From CAVZRC01 sp963777695 (GTDB taxonomy: Bacteria; Planctomycetota; Planctomycetia; Isosphaerales; Isosphaeraceae), in contig CAVZRC010000005.1 of assembly GCA_963777695.1 (NCBI GenBank), forward strand, positions 1 through 64,000: DNA of 64,000 nt, in the 5' to 3' direction. The notes beneath the pieces are model-generated. The model searched no databases, was not told where the DNA came from, and saw only the letters and a list, made by a program, of their open reading frames with translations. This document shows positions 46,759-57,491 of the stretch, one piece after another. Every line of letters begins with the position of its first letter. The stretch's first letter is position 1. The translations under genes and the position numbers were made by a program.

Positions 46759-49700
46759 TCAGGGCGGCTTCGATCCGGACAATAGGGCCTCGGCTTCGAC
46801 TCGGAACACCTGGTTCTCTTCGATATCCAGCCCCGCGAGGCGGGACTCGTCATGAAGGCCGATGGCGTGTTCCAGGTGGGCCCTGGCTTTGACGGTGTCG
46901 CCGAGATGGAACTGACACATCGCCAGGAGGTACAGGTCAAGCGGGACGAACCTGCGGGACGTGGTCGCGAGGCTCGTCTCGAGTTCGATCACGGCATCGC
47001 GGTATCGCCCCAGGCGATAGAGCGTAAGGCCGAGCGTATTGTGGTTAATCGCGATCTCGGGAGCCAGCCGGACCGCCGCTTGGGCGTGGGCCAGGGCCTT
47101 GAGGGGGGCACGCAGGGGCGACGGCGCGGTGACATATGCCCACGCCAGGCTGTTCCGGAGAAGGGCCAGATTCGGGTCGGCGACGAGCGCGGCCTCGCAA
47201 TCGGCGAACCCCGACGCGTACTGCTTGACAGCTAAGTAGGCCGCGCCGCGTGCCGCGAGGATCCTGGGATCGCCCGGCGAGATGGCGGCGGCCCGCGTAT
47301 AATCGGCGATGGCGTGATCGTGGTGGCCCTGGATGAGGGAAATCCGGCCCCGGCGGAGCATCGCGTGCAGGTCGCCGGGGTCGATCTCGAGGGCTTCGTT
47401 CAAGAGATCGACCTCCTGCGGCTCGTATCCGCCCCAGGCGAAATCGTGGCCGCCGAGATCGATCGCGACGCGGAGCGATCCCGCGGACTGCATCGTGGTA
47501 TCGCCCTCCGGCAGCGAGGGCCAATCCCAGTCCAGGTCCATCCCGACCAGCCCCTGACGGATCGTCCGCAGGTCCCAGACGTGGGCCGCATCGCTCGCTT
47601 CGGCGGTCAGGATCAGCCGGGAGCCGTCGGCGCTGAAGGTGCCATGCCGCGAGCGGGACTGTTGCGGGTCGTCCAGGCTGGCGACCAGCCGCCCGGTCTC
47701 GGCCTCGATCAGGCGCACCGATCCGGCCGGATCCGCGAGGACCAGGAGACGACCATCGGGGGAGAAGCCGAGCGCAGACCCTTCGAAGTGCGGGCCTTCG
47801 CGCCAGTCGCCGACCGTCCACAGGCGGAGGTCGTTGCCCATGTTCGTCGCGAGCCAGCGCCCGTCGGGGCTGAACAGGGGGTTGGCGTACAGCCCCGGAT
47901 TCGGGAACACTTTGATACACCGGCCGTCGGGGAGTGACCAGACGGCGACCCCGACCCGGTTATTGTGGCTGCCGGTCGCCGCCCAATGGCCATCGGGGCT
48001 CACCGCGAGGTAGCGGACATCGGCGTGAGGCCCGAGACGGATCGGCGACCCCGGATGGTCGCGGTCGATGACGATCGGGCTCGCATATTCTTGACAGTAG
48101 GCCAGAAATCGCCCGTCGCGGCTCCGATCGATGCTCTGGCCTTTGGCGGTCGACAGCAGGTCCGGTGGGCCGATCTTCAGCGAATTCGAGTCGCCGGGGC
48201 TGGGATGGACCGGCCATCGGACCAATCCGGTCCGGCCCATCGTCACGAGGTCCCCCGAGGGCTCGAACAGGATCGACAGGATCTTGCCGATCGGCAGCCA
48301 GCCGACGGATACGTCTCGATCGATGTCCCAGATGCCGACGCCGCTCGAGGTGCCCACGGCGAGCAGCCGCCCATTCGGGTGGATCGCCGAGCACACGACA
48401 TGATCTCGAGGCCGCACCGGCGACCGGACGAGCGATCGGTATTCTCGCCCGTCGGCGACCTGGAACAGGACGGGGGCGCCGTTGGCGGCCTGGGCCGCGA
48501 ATCGCAATCCGTCCCGGCGGAATTCCATCGCACCGGCGGCCGAGAGGAGCGTGAGGAGCACCTCGTCCGTCCGGGGGCGCCAGATCCGCAACTTCCCATC
48601 CCAGCCATCGCTGGCGAGCAGGGAACCCCGCGGCTGGAACGCGGCAATGATCCCCATGCTCATATGGTCGTCGAGGACACCGGTTTGTCGACCCGTCTCG
48701 GCGTCGTAGAGATAGATCCGCGCATCCTCGCAGGCCGCGGCCAGCGTCGAGCTGTCCGGGGCCCAGGCGATCTTGCAACCCGCGTGCGGGGTGATCTCGC
48801 GGACGACCTTGCCCGACGCGACGGCGCGGATCCGGATCTTCGGTGGATCGGAGGCCAGGCTGATGGCGAGCTTATGGCCGTCCGGACTGAAGGCGATATC
48901 CTGCGTCTTACCGACATCCCCGCGCGCCCGCCAGGCCCGAGGCCAGGTCGTGGAAGACCAGAGAGCCGTCGGTGAAGGCGACGGCGATCCGGAGGCCATC
49001 GGGTGTGAATCGCGACGTCGCGATCATGTCCGTGCCATCGACCGTGAGGACCGGCTCGTCGCGGTCCAGTCGCCAGACCTTGAGCGGACGCCTCGAGCCG
49101 AGTCGGTAGCAGACCGCGAGGTGTCGACCGTCGGGGCTGAAGGCCAGGATGTTGCCCTCGAGGGTCGAGCCTAGCGATGGCAGCCGACGGATCTCGCGGT
49201 CGTCGCCAAGCCGTCGGACGCTCACGCCGCCGTCCCAGTCGAGGCGGGCATACTGCTCCAGGCCCGGGTCGAAGGCCATGAGGACGCCGCGGAACGCCTC
49301 GGGCGAGCGGTGGACCTCGTCCATGTCCGCCAGCGCCAGGCAGGCGATGGCCTCGTCGCGCAGCTCGGGCGTGTGGCGGATCCTCGCCGCCTCGGTCAGG
49401 GCGCGGAGGGCGGCGAACCGCTGGCCGGGGCGTCGGCCGAACCGGCTGGCCCGCGCCTGAGCCACGTACGAGATGAAGAGCTTCTCTCGACTGTCGACCT
49501 CGGCGGCATGGGCCCGCTCGAACTGTTGCCGGTACCGCGTCGCAGAGACCCGGTAATGAGCGGCGATGAATGCCAGCAACGCCACGATCGAGGTGAGAAG
49601 CGCCGCCACGATCGGGTTGCGCCGGCACCAGCGACTCGTCCGCTCCAGCGACGTGCTCCGCCGCGCGAGGATCGTCCGGTTCTCGAGGAAACGCCGAAGG

Positions 49701-50948
49701 TCTTCTCCCAGGGCATGGGCCGAGGCGTATCGGGCCGACGGCTCCTTGGCCATCGCCTTCAGGACGATCGTCTCCAGGTCGCGCGGAATCCGACGGTCGA
49801 CGTGACGGGGTGATGTCGGCGTGCCGTGGAGGATCTGGTGGATCAGGGCCGATTGCTGCCCGGCATCGAAGGCCGGTCGGAGCGTCAGCAGTTCGTAGAG
49901 GGTGATGCCCAGCCCGTAGACGTCGCCACGGCGGTCGGACCGGCCGTCGAACCGCTCCGGCGCCATGTACCGCAAGGTCCCGACGATGTCGCGCGAGGCG
50001 GACTGCTCTCCCATGCCTTCCGCCTTGGCCAGCCCGAAGTCGAGGACCCAGACGGTCCCCTCGCCGTCCATCAGCAGATTCGACGGCTTGATGTCGCGGT
50101 GCAGGACGCCCTGATCGTGCGCGTAACCCAGCGCCTCGGCGACCTGGAGGCCGATGCGGGCGATCCGCCGATGGTATTGAGACTCGCCCCGCTCCTCGAT
50201 CGTGACGGTCTTGATCTCCGGGCCCGAGGGGATTCCGGTCATGCTGGCCTGGCGAACGATCGACTCGCCCGATCCGGCGGGTTCGGTCGTCTTCTCGCCA
50301 TCGTCATGGGTCGTGGCGCGTTCGAAACCGACCCGACATCAGACGGCCCGCGATCTCGGTCGCCGCGCGTTCGGCCGAGCTCGGTGACAGGGCAGGCAGG
50401 GGACCGGTCAAGTCGCGGAGGCGACGGACACCGCCCAGCACGGCCTCGAGCGTCTGACCGCGGATCAACTGCATCGCGTAATAGTGGTGGCCGGCGTGCT
50501 CGCCGATGCCGAAGACCGGCACGATGTTCGAATGGTGCAGCGTCGCGACCGAGCGGGCCTCGCGTCGGAATCGCTTCAACCCCGCGGGATCCGCCAACGC
50601 CCCCAGGGGAAGGACCTTCAGGGCCACATGGCGACCGAGCGATTCCTGGATCGCCTCGTAGACCACGCCCATCCCGCCGCGGCCGATCTCGCCGACGATC
50701 CGGAAGTCGCCCAGCCGGTCCGGTAGGGCGCCGTCGGCCTGCGACGGTGCGTGGCGGGGGGCCGCCGCGCGAGGACCGGCCTCCTCGATGGCCAGGAGGG
50801 CCGGAAAGATCTCGCGAATCTCGTCGGAATGCTCGGGATGCCGGGCGACGTACTCGGTCACGCTCGGGCGCTCGCCCCGACGGTATCGCTCGAGGAACTC
50901 CTCGGCCAGGATCTCCACGGGGTTGCGGCGGAGGTCAGGGTCGGTCAT
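46759..50948 (-). CDS. Hanks-type Ser/Thr protein kinase with WD40 propeller and TPR tail (two frameshifts)
   Basis: A gene of about 1,400 codons. The N-terminal helix pair (EILAEEFLERYRRGERPSVT, EYVARHPEHSDEIREIFPAL) is typical of planctomycete kinases. The kinase domain has GRGGMG, VALKVLPLG, HRDIKPSN, DFGLAK and LRYMAPERFDG, then a TM helix (IVAALLTSIVALLAFIAAHY). It is followed by a WD40-type propeller (repeated FSPDGR: LAFSPDGRHLAV, IAFSPDGHKLAIS, LFSPDGRWLATN) and TPR repeats (ARGAAYLAVKQYASGFADCE). Frame changes lie near 50,325 and 48,930. It overlaps the sigma factor gene by 14 bp (ATGACCGACCCTGA), so the two are translationally coupled and probably act in one pathway. Confidence 0.85.
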
Positions 50949-51621
50949 CGCGGCCTCCCGGCCCGGCACGACCGGAGAGCTGGCCGAGTAGGTCGGGCCC
51001 GCCCACGAGGATCGGCCTGAGCCGCTTCAGGGCGCGAACATACCGGTTGCTGGCGGCCGCCTCGCTGATGCCCATGAGCCGCGCCGCCTGGGAGTTGGTC
51101 AACTGCTCGAAGTGGCGGAGCGAGAGCACCTCGCGGTCGATCGGGTCGAGGCCGTTCAGCGCGTCCTGGACGCGCACTTGGAGCTCGGCGCGCGCCGCCG
51201 CCTGACTGGGAGACGTCAGTCGGCCCAGGAGTCGCGCGGCCAGCGTGACCGAGCTCGTCTGCGGCCCGGTGCCGCCCAGGTGCACCTCGCGACCCGCATT
51301 GCGGACCTTCGTTCCCAGGTGCTTGCGATGCAGCGCCATCAGCTTCATGCCGGTGATGTGGCGGAGCCACTGGAAGAAGGGGATCCTCGGGTCGCTCAGG
51401 TAGCCCGGCATCGACCGGACGACCTCGAGGTACGACTCCTGGAGGACATCGGACGGATTCACCCGGCCATGAAGGCGGCGGTCGAGGCGCATCTCGACCA
51501 TCCGGTGCAGGCGGTCCCAGTGTTCCATGAACCGGCAGCCCAAGGGCCGCTCATCCCCGGGGCCACCGCCCTCGGCGAGTCCCGGCGGGGCGTCGCGTCC
51601 GTCATCGGTTGGTGAAGTCAT
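50935..51621 (-). CDS. Sigma-70 family (ECF) RNA polymerase sigma factor
   Basis: A 228-aa protein from the ATG at 51621 (MTSPTDDGRDAPPGLAEGGG). It has region 2 with RVNPSDVLQESYLEVVRSMP and FFQWLRHITGMKLMALHRKH, and region 4 with ALNGLDPIDREVLSLRHFEQ and the helix-turn-helix TNSQAARLMGISEAAASNRY. The long linker HLGGTGPQTSSVTLAARLLG is typical of planctomycete sigma factors paired with kinases. It overlaps the following kinase gene by 14 bp. The kinase may control it by phosphorylation; this is inferred from gene order. Confidence 0.9.
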   Translation of the reverse strand: MTSPTDDGRDAPPGLAEGGGPGDERPLGCRFMEHWDRLHRMVEMRLDRRLHGRVNPSDVLQESYLEVVRSMPGYLSDPRIPFFQWLRHITGMKLMALHRKHLGTKVRNAGREVHLGGTGPQTSSVTLAARLLGRLTSPSQAAARAELQVRVQDALNGLDPIDREVLSLRHFEQLTNSQAARLMGISEAAASNRYVRALKRLRPILVGGPDLLGQLSGRAGPGGRDDRP

Positions 51622-51853
51622 AGAGGGGATAATTGCGCGCCCCGGCGATTCATACACGGGTATTTTCGGGATTCCTTCCATTTCACCCGAACCGGGGCAT
51701 TCAGGATACACCGTCGCGGTTTTTCGCGGACGACCGGTTTGCGCCTCGGCCTGATGCGCAATTCTACCCAGAGTCGATGCGATGCCGACGGGAACAATGC
51801 CGGCACGCCCCGATCCTTTCCGCGAAGCCCGGCTCATCAACGGAGTTCGCCCC

Positions 51854-52975
51854 ATGGCGGTCCTCGACCTTCGAGTGCCCGAAGTGACGTCCGATTCCGA
51901 AATTGCCTGCCTTTCTGCGGAGGCCGGCCGGGATCGGACCATGCGAGAGGTACGGCACGAGTACACGCGCAACCTGCCCTCAATCCTCGAGGGGCTCAAC
52001 GCCTCACTCCTGGTCTCGACCTACCAGGCCGGCAAGGTGGTCGGGGTCGGCGTCGCCGGGGGCGAACTGGCACTCTCGTACCACAACTTCGAACGGGCGA
52101 TGGGGTTGGCGGTCCGTAGCGGCATGATCGCCGTCGGGGCGCGGGCACAGATCTGGTTCCTCAAGAGCGCACCGGACCTGGCACCCCGAATCGAGCCGCC
52201 CGGCCGCCACGACGCCTGTTTCGTGACCCGGTCGTCGCGGTTCACCGGGGAAATCCAGGGGCACGAGCTGGCCTGGTCGGGCGAGGACCTCTGGGTCGTG
52301 AACACGGCCTTCTCCTGCCTGTGCACTCTGCACCCGGAACACAGCTTCGAACCGCGATGGCGGCCGCCGTTCGTCTCGACGTTGGCCCCGGAAGACCGCT
52401 GCCATCTCAACGGCCTGGCGATGTCGGACGGACGACCGAAGTACGTGACCGTCCTGGGCGAGACCGACGGGCCTCAAGGCTGGCGGCCCGGGAAGGCAAC
52501 CGGCGGCGCCCTGATCGACGTTGATAGCAACGAGACGGTGGCGCGGGGCTTCGCCATGCCCCATTCGCCCCGCGTGTACGGCGGCCAGATCTGGCTGCTC
52601 CACTCGGGGATGGGCCGGCTGGTACGGATCGATCCCGCCAGCGGCCGGCATGATGACGTGGTCGAGCTGCCCGGCTACGCCCGCGGACTGGCCTTCGCGG
52701 GGCCGTTCGCGTTCATCGGGCTGTCGAAGGTCCGAGAGACCTCTACGTTCGGCGGCGTCCCGATCGCCGAGCGGCGTGAGGAGCTCAAATGTGGCGTCGG
52801 CGTGGTCGACCTGCGATCCGGCCGCCTCGCCGCTCACATCGAATTCGCCTCGGGGATCGACGAGATCTTCGACGTCCAGGTCCTGCCTGGGGCCCGATCG
52901 CCGATGCTCTCCGGGCCCTATCCCACCCTGGACGGCGCCCGGCCGATCTGGACCGTCCCGAGCCCCAAGCCTTGA
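51854..52975 (+). CDS. TIGR03032-family protein
   Basis: A ~373-aa protein from the ATG at 51854 (MAVLDLRVPEVTSDSEIACL), with in-frame starts at 51797 and 51782 also possible. Family features: ILEGLNASLLVSTYQAGKVV, GMIAVGARAQIWFL, CHLNGLAMSDGRPKYVTVLG, MPHSPRVYGGQIWLLHSGMG and GGVPIAERREELKCGVGVVD. The family is a six-bladed propeller-like protein of unknown function, found mainly in planctomycetes, cyanobacteria and proteobacteria, sometimes near prolyl hydroxylases. It is divergent from the sigma-kinase operon. Confidence 0.85.
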   Translation: MAVLDLRVPEVTSDSEIACLSAEAGRDRTMREVRHEYTRNLPSILEGLNASLLVSTYQAGKVVGVGVAGGELALSYHNFERAMGLAVRSGMIAVGARAQIWFLKSAPDLAPRIEPPGRHDACFVTRSSRFTGEIQGHELAWSGEDLWVVNTAFSCLCTLHPEHSFEPRWRPPFVSTLAPEDRCHLNGLAMSDGRPKYVTVLGETDGPQGWRPGKATGGALIDVDSNETVARGFAMPHSPRVYGGQIWLLHSGMGRLVRIDPASGRHDDVVELPGYARGLAFAGPFAFIGLSKVRETSTFGGVPIAERREELKCGVGVVDLRSGRLAAHIEFASGIDEIFDVQVLPGARSPMLSGPYPTLDGARPIWTVPSPKP

Positions 52976-53061
52976 TGTCGCGCCCCGACGGTGACCGCAG
53001 GCCGACGTCTCCATCAACGCCGACTCATGAATATGTCAACCACAACCAGGAGGATCTTGCA

Positions 53062-56000
53062 ATGACTTCACTTCCCCGGGTTTACCGGCCGTCGAGCTCT
53101 TCACCCCGGCGATCGGAGATCGCACGACGCCGCCGCGACGTGCCTCCCCGGTTCGAGGCCCTCGAGAGCCGGACGCTCATGTCGTTGACGCCGCAACTCG
53201 TCGCGAACATCAACACGCTCGGCGCCAGCTCAAGCCCCCAAGGCTTCACGGCGGTCGGTGCCATGACCTTCTTCGTTGCCAACGATGGCGTCCACGGCCA
53301 GGAACTCTGGAAGACGAATGGCGCGGCGTCCGGCACGTCGCTCGTCAAGGATATCAAACCCGGGCCCGCCGGCTCGGGCATTTTCGGGATGACGAACCTG
53401 AACGGCACGCTGCTCTTCTTCGCTAACGACGGCGTCCACGGCACCGAGCTCTGGAAGAGCAACGGCATGGCCGCGGGGACCACGCTCGTCGATGACATCA
53501 ACAACGGCACGGGGAGCTCGGACTCTTACAGCGTGTCCGCCGCGGTGGTGGGTGGCAAGATGTACTTCGCCGCCGACGACGGCACGCACGGCAAGGAGCT
53601 CTGGGTGTCGGACGGCACGACCGCCGGCACGACCATGGTCGCGGATATCGATCCGGGTCCCGACGGCTCGAACCCGTCCCAACTCACGCCCTTCGAAGGC
53701 AAGGTCTATTTCGAGGCCGACGAGGGCACGCACGGCGTTGAGCTCTGGCAGTCGGACGGCACTCCGGGCGGCACGAAGCTCTTCGATGACATCGATCCCG
53801 GCAGCGGCAGTTCGTTCCCCAGCTTCCTCACCGCCAGCGGGGCGAACCTCTACTTCGTCGCCGCCGACGGCACCGACGGCCGCGATCTCTGGAAGAGCGA
53901 CGGCACGGTCGCCGGTACCACGATCCTCTCGACAACCCCATATTCCCAGCGCCTTACGGATGTGAACGGCACGTTGTACTTCGAGGCGAATTTCAATCTC
54001 TGGAAAACCGATGGCACGATCGCCAGCACCACACTCGTCAGCACCGAGTCCGACCCCCGCTACATGACCCCCATGAACGGCAAGGTCTACTTCAGCGGGT
54101 ACGACGCGACCAATGGGCGCGAGCTGTGGGAGACCGACGGCACGATGGCCGGCACCAGACTTGTCAAGGACATCAACCCCGGCAGCGGCAGCTCGTACCC
54201 CGACGCCGGGAACCAGACCAGCCTCAACCAGTTCGCAGTCCTGGGCGGCAAGCTCTACTTCGGCGCCAACGATGGCACCGATGGGAACCAGCTCTGGAGG
54301 ACCGACGGGACGTCGGCCGGGACCACGATCGTCGATGACATCAACCCGGGAAGCGTGGCAACGAACGGGCAAGGGGCCGCCGTCACCGCCATCGCGGCCA
54401 ACAACGGGCGGATCTTCTTCCAGGCCAACGACGGGATCCATGGCGCGGAGCTCTGGACGACCCTCGGCAAGGCATCGTCGACCTCGCTCGTCGCGAACAT
54501 CAACGCGACCGACGCCGGCTCTTTGCCGACGGACTTCTTCGGTGCGGGCGGCATCACCTATTTCGAGGCCACCGACGGCATCCACGGCAGCGAGCTCTGG
54601 AGGACCGACGGGACGGCCGCCGGCACGTCGCTCGTGGACGACATCGATCCGGGCCCCGGCAGCTCGATCCCGCAGGACTTCGCCGATTTCAACGGCAAAT
54701 TGATCTTCAGCGCCGACGACGGCGTCCTCGGTACGGAGATGTGGCAGAGCGACGGGACGGCCGCCGGTACAGTACTCGTGGCGGACATCGACCCGGGCGC
54801 CGGCGGTTCGTCTCCGCAAGACTTCACCGAATTCGATGGCAAACTGATCTTCAGCGCCAACGACGGCGTCCACGGCCGTGAGCTCTGGGAGAGCGACGGG
54901 ACCACGGCCGGCACGACCCTCCTCAAGGACATCAACCCCCTCCAGGGTTACAGTTACGACGGGACTTATTACCCAGGCCCGCAGAGCTCATACCCCGGCC
55001 AGTTCACCGCCGTGGGCGGGTCACTCTACTTCACGGCCAACGATGGGACTGACGGCGACGAACTCTGGAAGACCGACGGGACGACGGCGGGGACCGTGCT
55101 CGTCGCCGATATCAATCCCGGATCGACCACCGACTCCTACGGCGACGTGATCCCCAACGGCTCGTACCCGAGCCATCTGACGGCCTTCAACGGCCTCCTC
55201 TTCTTCTCGGCTAGTGGCGGTGTCCACGGCCGCGAGCTTTGGGAGAGCAACGGCACCCCGGCCGGCACGACCATCGTCGCGGACATCAACCCCGGCGGCG
55301 GCAGCTCGGACCCCAGCAGTTTGACGGTTGTGGGCAACAAGCTCTTCTTCGAAGCCAACGACGGCGTCCATGGCACTGAGCTCTGGGAGACCGACGGTAC
55401 GACGCTGGGCACCGCCAAGGTCAAGGACATCAACCCCGGCTCGGCCGGCTCGGCCCAATCCTCCGGCGCGACCCTGATCGACCTCAACGGGGCCCTGCTC
55501 TTCACGGCCGACGACGGCACGCACGGGACGGAACTCTGGCGGAGCGATGGCACGAGCAATGGCACCGTCATGGTCAAGGATATCGACCCCGGCGTGGCCG
55601 GCTCGCTGTCGCCATACAGCCCCACGTTCGCCATCGCGGGCGGACTGCTGTTCTTCGCGGCCGACGACGGAACTCACGGTCGCGAGCTCTGGGAGAGCGA
55701 CGGGACGACGGCCGGGACGAAGCTCGTCATGGACATCAACCCCGGCGGCGGCGACTCCTTCGCCGATACCGGAGGATTCGTCATAACCGTCAACGGTTTG
55801 AGTCTGGATCCGGTCATCGCGAACGTGAACGGGTCGCTCTATTTCAACGCCAATGATGGCATCCACGGCGCCGAGCCCTGGGTCATCCCCGCGAGCCAGT
55901 TCGGCGTCGGCCCGGATTCGGTGCGGGGAACGCCGATCGCCGGCCGCGGCCCCATCATCAGGCCGGCGGCCTCCGAGGCCCCTCCGGTCGCCCCGTCCAC

Positions 56001-56184
56001 CGGGCGAGTTTTCGGACTGATTCCACTCGCGGAGGCACTCGCCGTCACCACGCCTCGCGTACTCCGAACTCCGGCTCGAAGCGTCGGTCCACTCGGACCT
56101 CTCGTGTCCACTCGCCGCAGTTTCGTTCCGACGGTGAGCCCCAATCAGCTCAAAGCCATGGCGACCATCCTCGAACCCCTTTGA
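53062..56184 (+). CDS. Secreted ELW-TDGT repeat protein (about 18 repeats)
   Basis: A 1,040-aa exported protein from the ATG at 53062, preceded by AGGAGG. The N-terminus has the planctomycete motif PPRFEALESRTLMS. The body is about 18 copies of a ~50-residue unit whose core is ANDGVHGTELWKSNG, then GTTLVDDINPG. Variants keep Asp-Gly and Trp positions (ELWESDGTTAGTTLLKDINP). The repeat predicts a beta-propeller or solenoid with acidic, Ca-binding-like DG loops. The C-terminal ~90 residues are Pro-rich. It probably sits on the cell surface. No enzyme motif is seen. Confidence 0.85.
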   Translation: MTSLPRVYRPSSSSPRRSEIARRRRDVPPRFEALESRTLMSLTPQLVANINTLGASSSPQGFTAVGAMTFFVANDGVHGQELWKTNGAASGTSLVKDIKPGPAGSGIFGMTNLNGTLLFFANDGVHGTELWKSNGMAAGTTLVDDINNGTGSSDSYSVSAAVVGGKMYFAADDGTHGKELWVSDGTTAGTTMVADIDPGPDGSNPSQLTPFEGKVYFEADEGTHGVELWQSDGTPGGTKLFDDIDPGSGSSFPSFLTASGANLYFVAADGTDGRDLWKSDGTVAGTTILSTTPYSQRLTDVNGTLYFEANFNLWKTDGTIASTTLVSTESDPRYMTPMNGKVYFSGYDATNGRELWETDGTMAGTRLVKDINPGSGSSYPDAGNQTSLNQFAVLGGKLYFGANDGTDGNQLWRTDGTSAGTTIVDDINPGSVATNGQGAAVTAIAANNGRIFFQANDGIHGAELWTTLGKASSTSLVANINATDAGSLPTDFFGAGGITYFEATDGIHGSELWRTDGTAAGTSLVDDIDPGPGSSIPQDFADFNGKLIFSADDGVLGTEMWQSDGTAAGTVLVADIDPGAGGSSPQDFTEFDGKLIFSANDGVHGRELWESDGTTAGTTLLKDINPLQGYSYDGTYYPGPQSSYPGQFTAVGGSLYFTANDGTDGDELWKTDGTTAGTVLVADINPGSTTDSYGDVIPNGSYPSHLTAFNGLLFFSASGGVHGRELWESNGTPAGTTIVADINPGGGSSDPSSLTVVGNKLFFEANDGVHGTELWETDGTTLGTAKVKDINPGSAGSAQSSGATLIDLNGALLFTADDGTHGTELWRSDGTSNGTVMVKDIDPGVAGSLSPYSPTFAIAGGLLFFAADDGTHGRELWESDGTTAGTKLVMDINPGGGDSFADTGGFVITVNGLSLDPVIANVNGSLYFNANDGIHGAEPWVIPASQFGVGPDSVRGTPIAGRGPIIRPAASEAPPVAPSTGRVFGLIPLAEALAVTTPRVLRTPARSVGPLGPLVSTRRSFVPTVSPNQLKAMATILEPL

Positions 56185-56200
56185 ACAAGGAATGATCCCG

Positions 56201-56758
56201 ATGAAAAGAACAACTCAGGTCTTGTCCTCACTGGCGGCTTTCGCCGTCGCGGTCGGCTTCATCTCGCCGGCGCCGACCTCCGCACAGGAACGCGCCGATG
56301 GTGAGAAGGCCATTCGCAGGGTGCTCGCCGCCGCGGAGGGGGCGTTCAACGAACACGATCCGGTCGCCTGCTCGATGATCTTCCACCCGGCCGCCGAGCT
56401 GACCAACCCGCTCGGCCAAGAATTCCAGGGCCGCGCCGCGTTGGAAGCCTATTATCGGTCGATGTTCTCCGGTTCCGACTCGAAGAAGGACGTACCTTCC
56501 TTCAAGGACTCGAGAGTCACAAACGGGAAAACCGCCATCCGCTTCATTCGCACCGACGTGGCGACCGTGGACCTTCGTTACACGATGACCGGGGTTGTTG
56601 GCCCGTACGGCAAGGCTTGGGGGCCACAGAAAGGATTGCTGACACTGGTGATGACCAAGGAAGGCGGCATCTGGGGCATCACATCCAATCACGTCATCCT
56701 CTTTCCCGAGTTGCCTCCGGGAGTCGCTGTCGTTCCCGAACGTCGGCCGAATCCGTGA
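56201..56758 (+). CDS. NTF2-like (SnoaL/SgcJ-type) exported protein
   Basis: A 185-aa protein (ATG at 56192 or 56201) with signal SLAAFAVAVGFISPAPTSAQ. It shows the SgcJ/NTF2-like pattern: AIRRVLAAAEGAFNEHDPVA, FHPAAELTNPLGQEFQGRAA, LEAYYRSMF, and ending TLVMTKEGGIWGITSNHVIL. The cone-like fold binds small molecules or catalyses isomerisation in other members. Only 15 bp follows the repeat protein stop, so both may be on one transcript. Confidence 0.75.
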   Translation: MKRTTQVLSSLAAFAVAVGFISPAPTSAQERADGEKAIRRVLAAAEGAFNEHDPVACSMIFHPAAELTNPLGQEFQGRAALEAYYRSMFSGSDSKKDVPSFKDSRVTNGKTAIRFIRTDVATVDLRYTMTGVVGPYGKAWGPQKGLLTLVMTKEGGIWGITSNHVILFPELPPGVAVVPERRPNP

Positions 56759-56912
56759 CCGACCTTGCCGGCTGCGGCGGGACCGCGTGCTACACGGCAT
56801 GGACCGTCGTCTACGCAACGGTCTCGCAAGCCGCGCACTTCCGTCGGTCGTCCGGGATGTGGACATCCTGCACCTACACCGCCTCGTCTCCCCTCTACTC
56901 GAGAAATCGCTC

Positions 56913-57491
56913 ATGAACATTTTCAGACTCGCCTTGTCAACATCAGTCGTGCTGATCGGCGGCATGATATGCCCGGCTTTCGCGACGGCCGACCTCGTCG
57001 TCAATGGTGGTTTCGAGACCGGCGACTTCACCGGCTGGACGCAATCGGGGAACACCGACTACACGGGCGTCACCACCGGCATCGCCAACAGTGGCGACTA
57101 CGCCGCGTATTTCGGCCCCGATGGGAGCCTCGGCTATCTGTCGCAGACGCTGGCCACGACGGTCGGGACGAACTACGAGCTGACCTTCTTCCTCGCGGGC
57201 GACGGCCAGACCCCGAGCGAGTTCCAGGTGACCCTCGGGGGGACGACCTTCGACGAGCTGAACCTGCCGGTCTTCGCCTACTCCGCGATGTCACTCACGT
57301 TGACGGCTACGAGCTCATCGACGCTCCTCCAGTTCGGGTTCCGGGACGACAATGGCTTCTTCAACCTGGACGACGTCAGCGTCAGCGCGGTGCCCGAGCC
57401 AGTATCCCTGACGCTGTCGTTCCTGGGCGCGGTCGTCGTACTCGCTTCCGTCTGGCTACGTCGTGCTCCCGCGATCTCCGCGCGATCGTGA
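56913..57491 (+). CDS. PEP-CTERM sorting-domain protein
   Basis: A 192-aa exported protein from the ATG at 56913 (signal LALSTSVVLIGGMICPAFAT). The mature part is a carbohydrate-binding-like jelly roll (LVVNGGFETGDFTGWTQSGN, then GYLSQTLATTVGTNYELTFF and NLDDVSVSA). The C-terminus is a PEP-CTERM signal: VPEP, a hydrophobic helix SLTLSFLGAVVVLASVWL and a basic RR end. PEP-CTERM proteins are processed by an exosortase and usually end up in the exopolysaccharide layer. The long in-frame upstream start at 56787 is disfavoured. Confidence 0.88.
   Translation: MNIFRLALSTSVVLIGGMICPAFATADLVVNGGFETGDFTGWTQSGNTDYTGVTTGIANSGDYAAYFGPDGSLGYLSQTLATTVGTNYELTFFLAGDGQTPSEFQVTLGGTTFDELNLPVFAYSAMSLTLTATSSSTLLQFGFRDDNGFFNLDDVSVSAVPEPVSLTLSFLGAVVVLASVWLRRAPAISARS

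Noticed and set aside
53230..54873. Long minus-strand open frame (547 codons) opposite the ELW repeat protein
   Set aside because: Its repeats are a mirror of the coding repeats on the plus strand; no independent motif or ribosome site.
53280..55900. Tandem DNA repeat array or CRISPR-like periodicity
   Set aside because: The periodicity is the protein-coding ELW-TDGT repeat; nucleotide copies differ mostly at synonymous positions.
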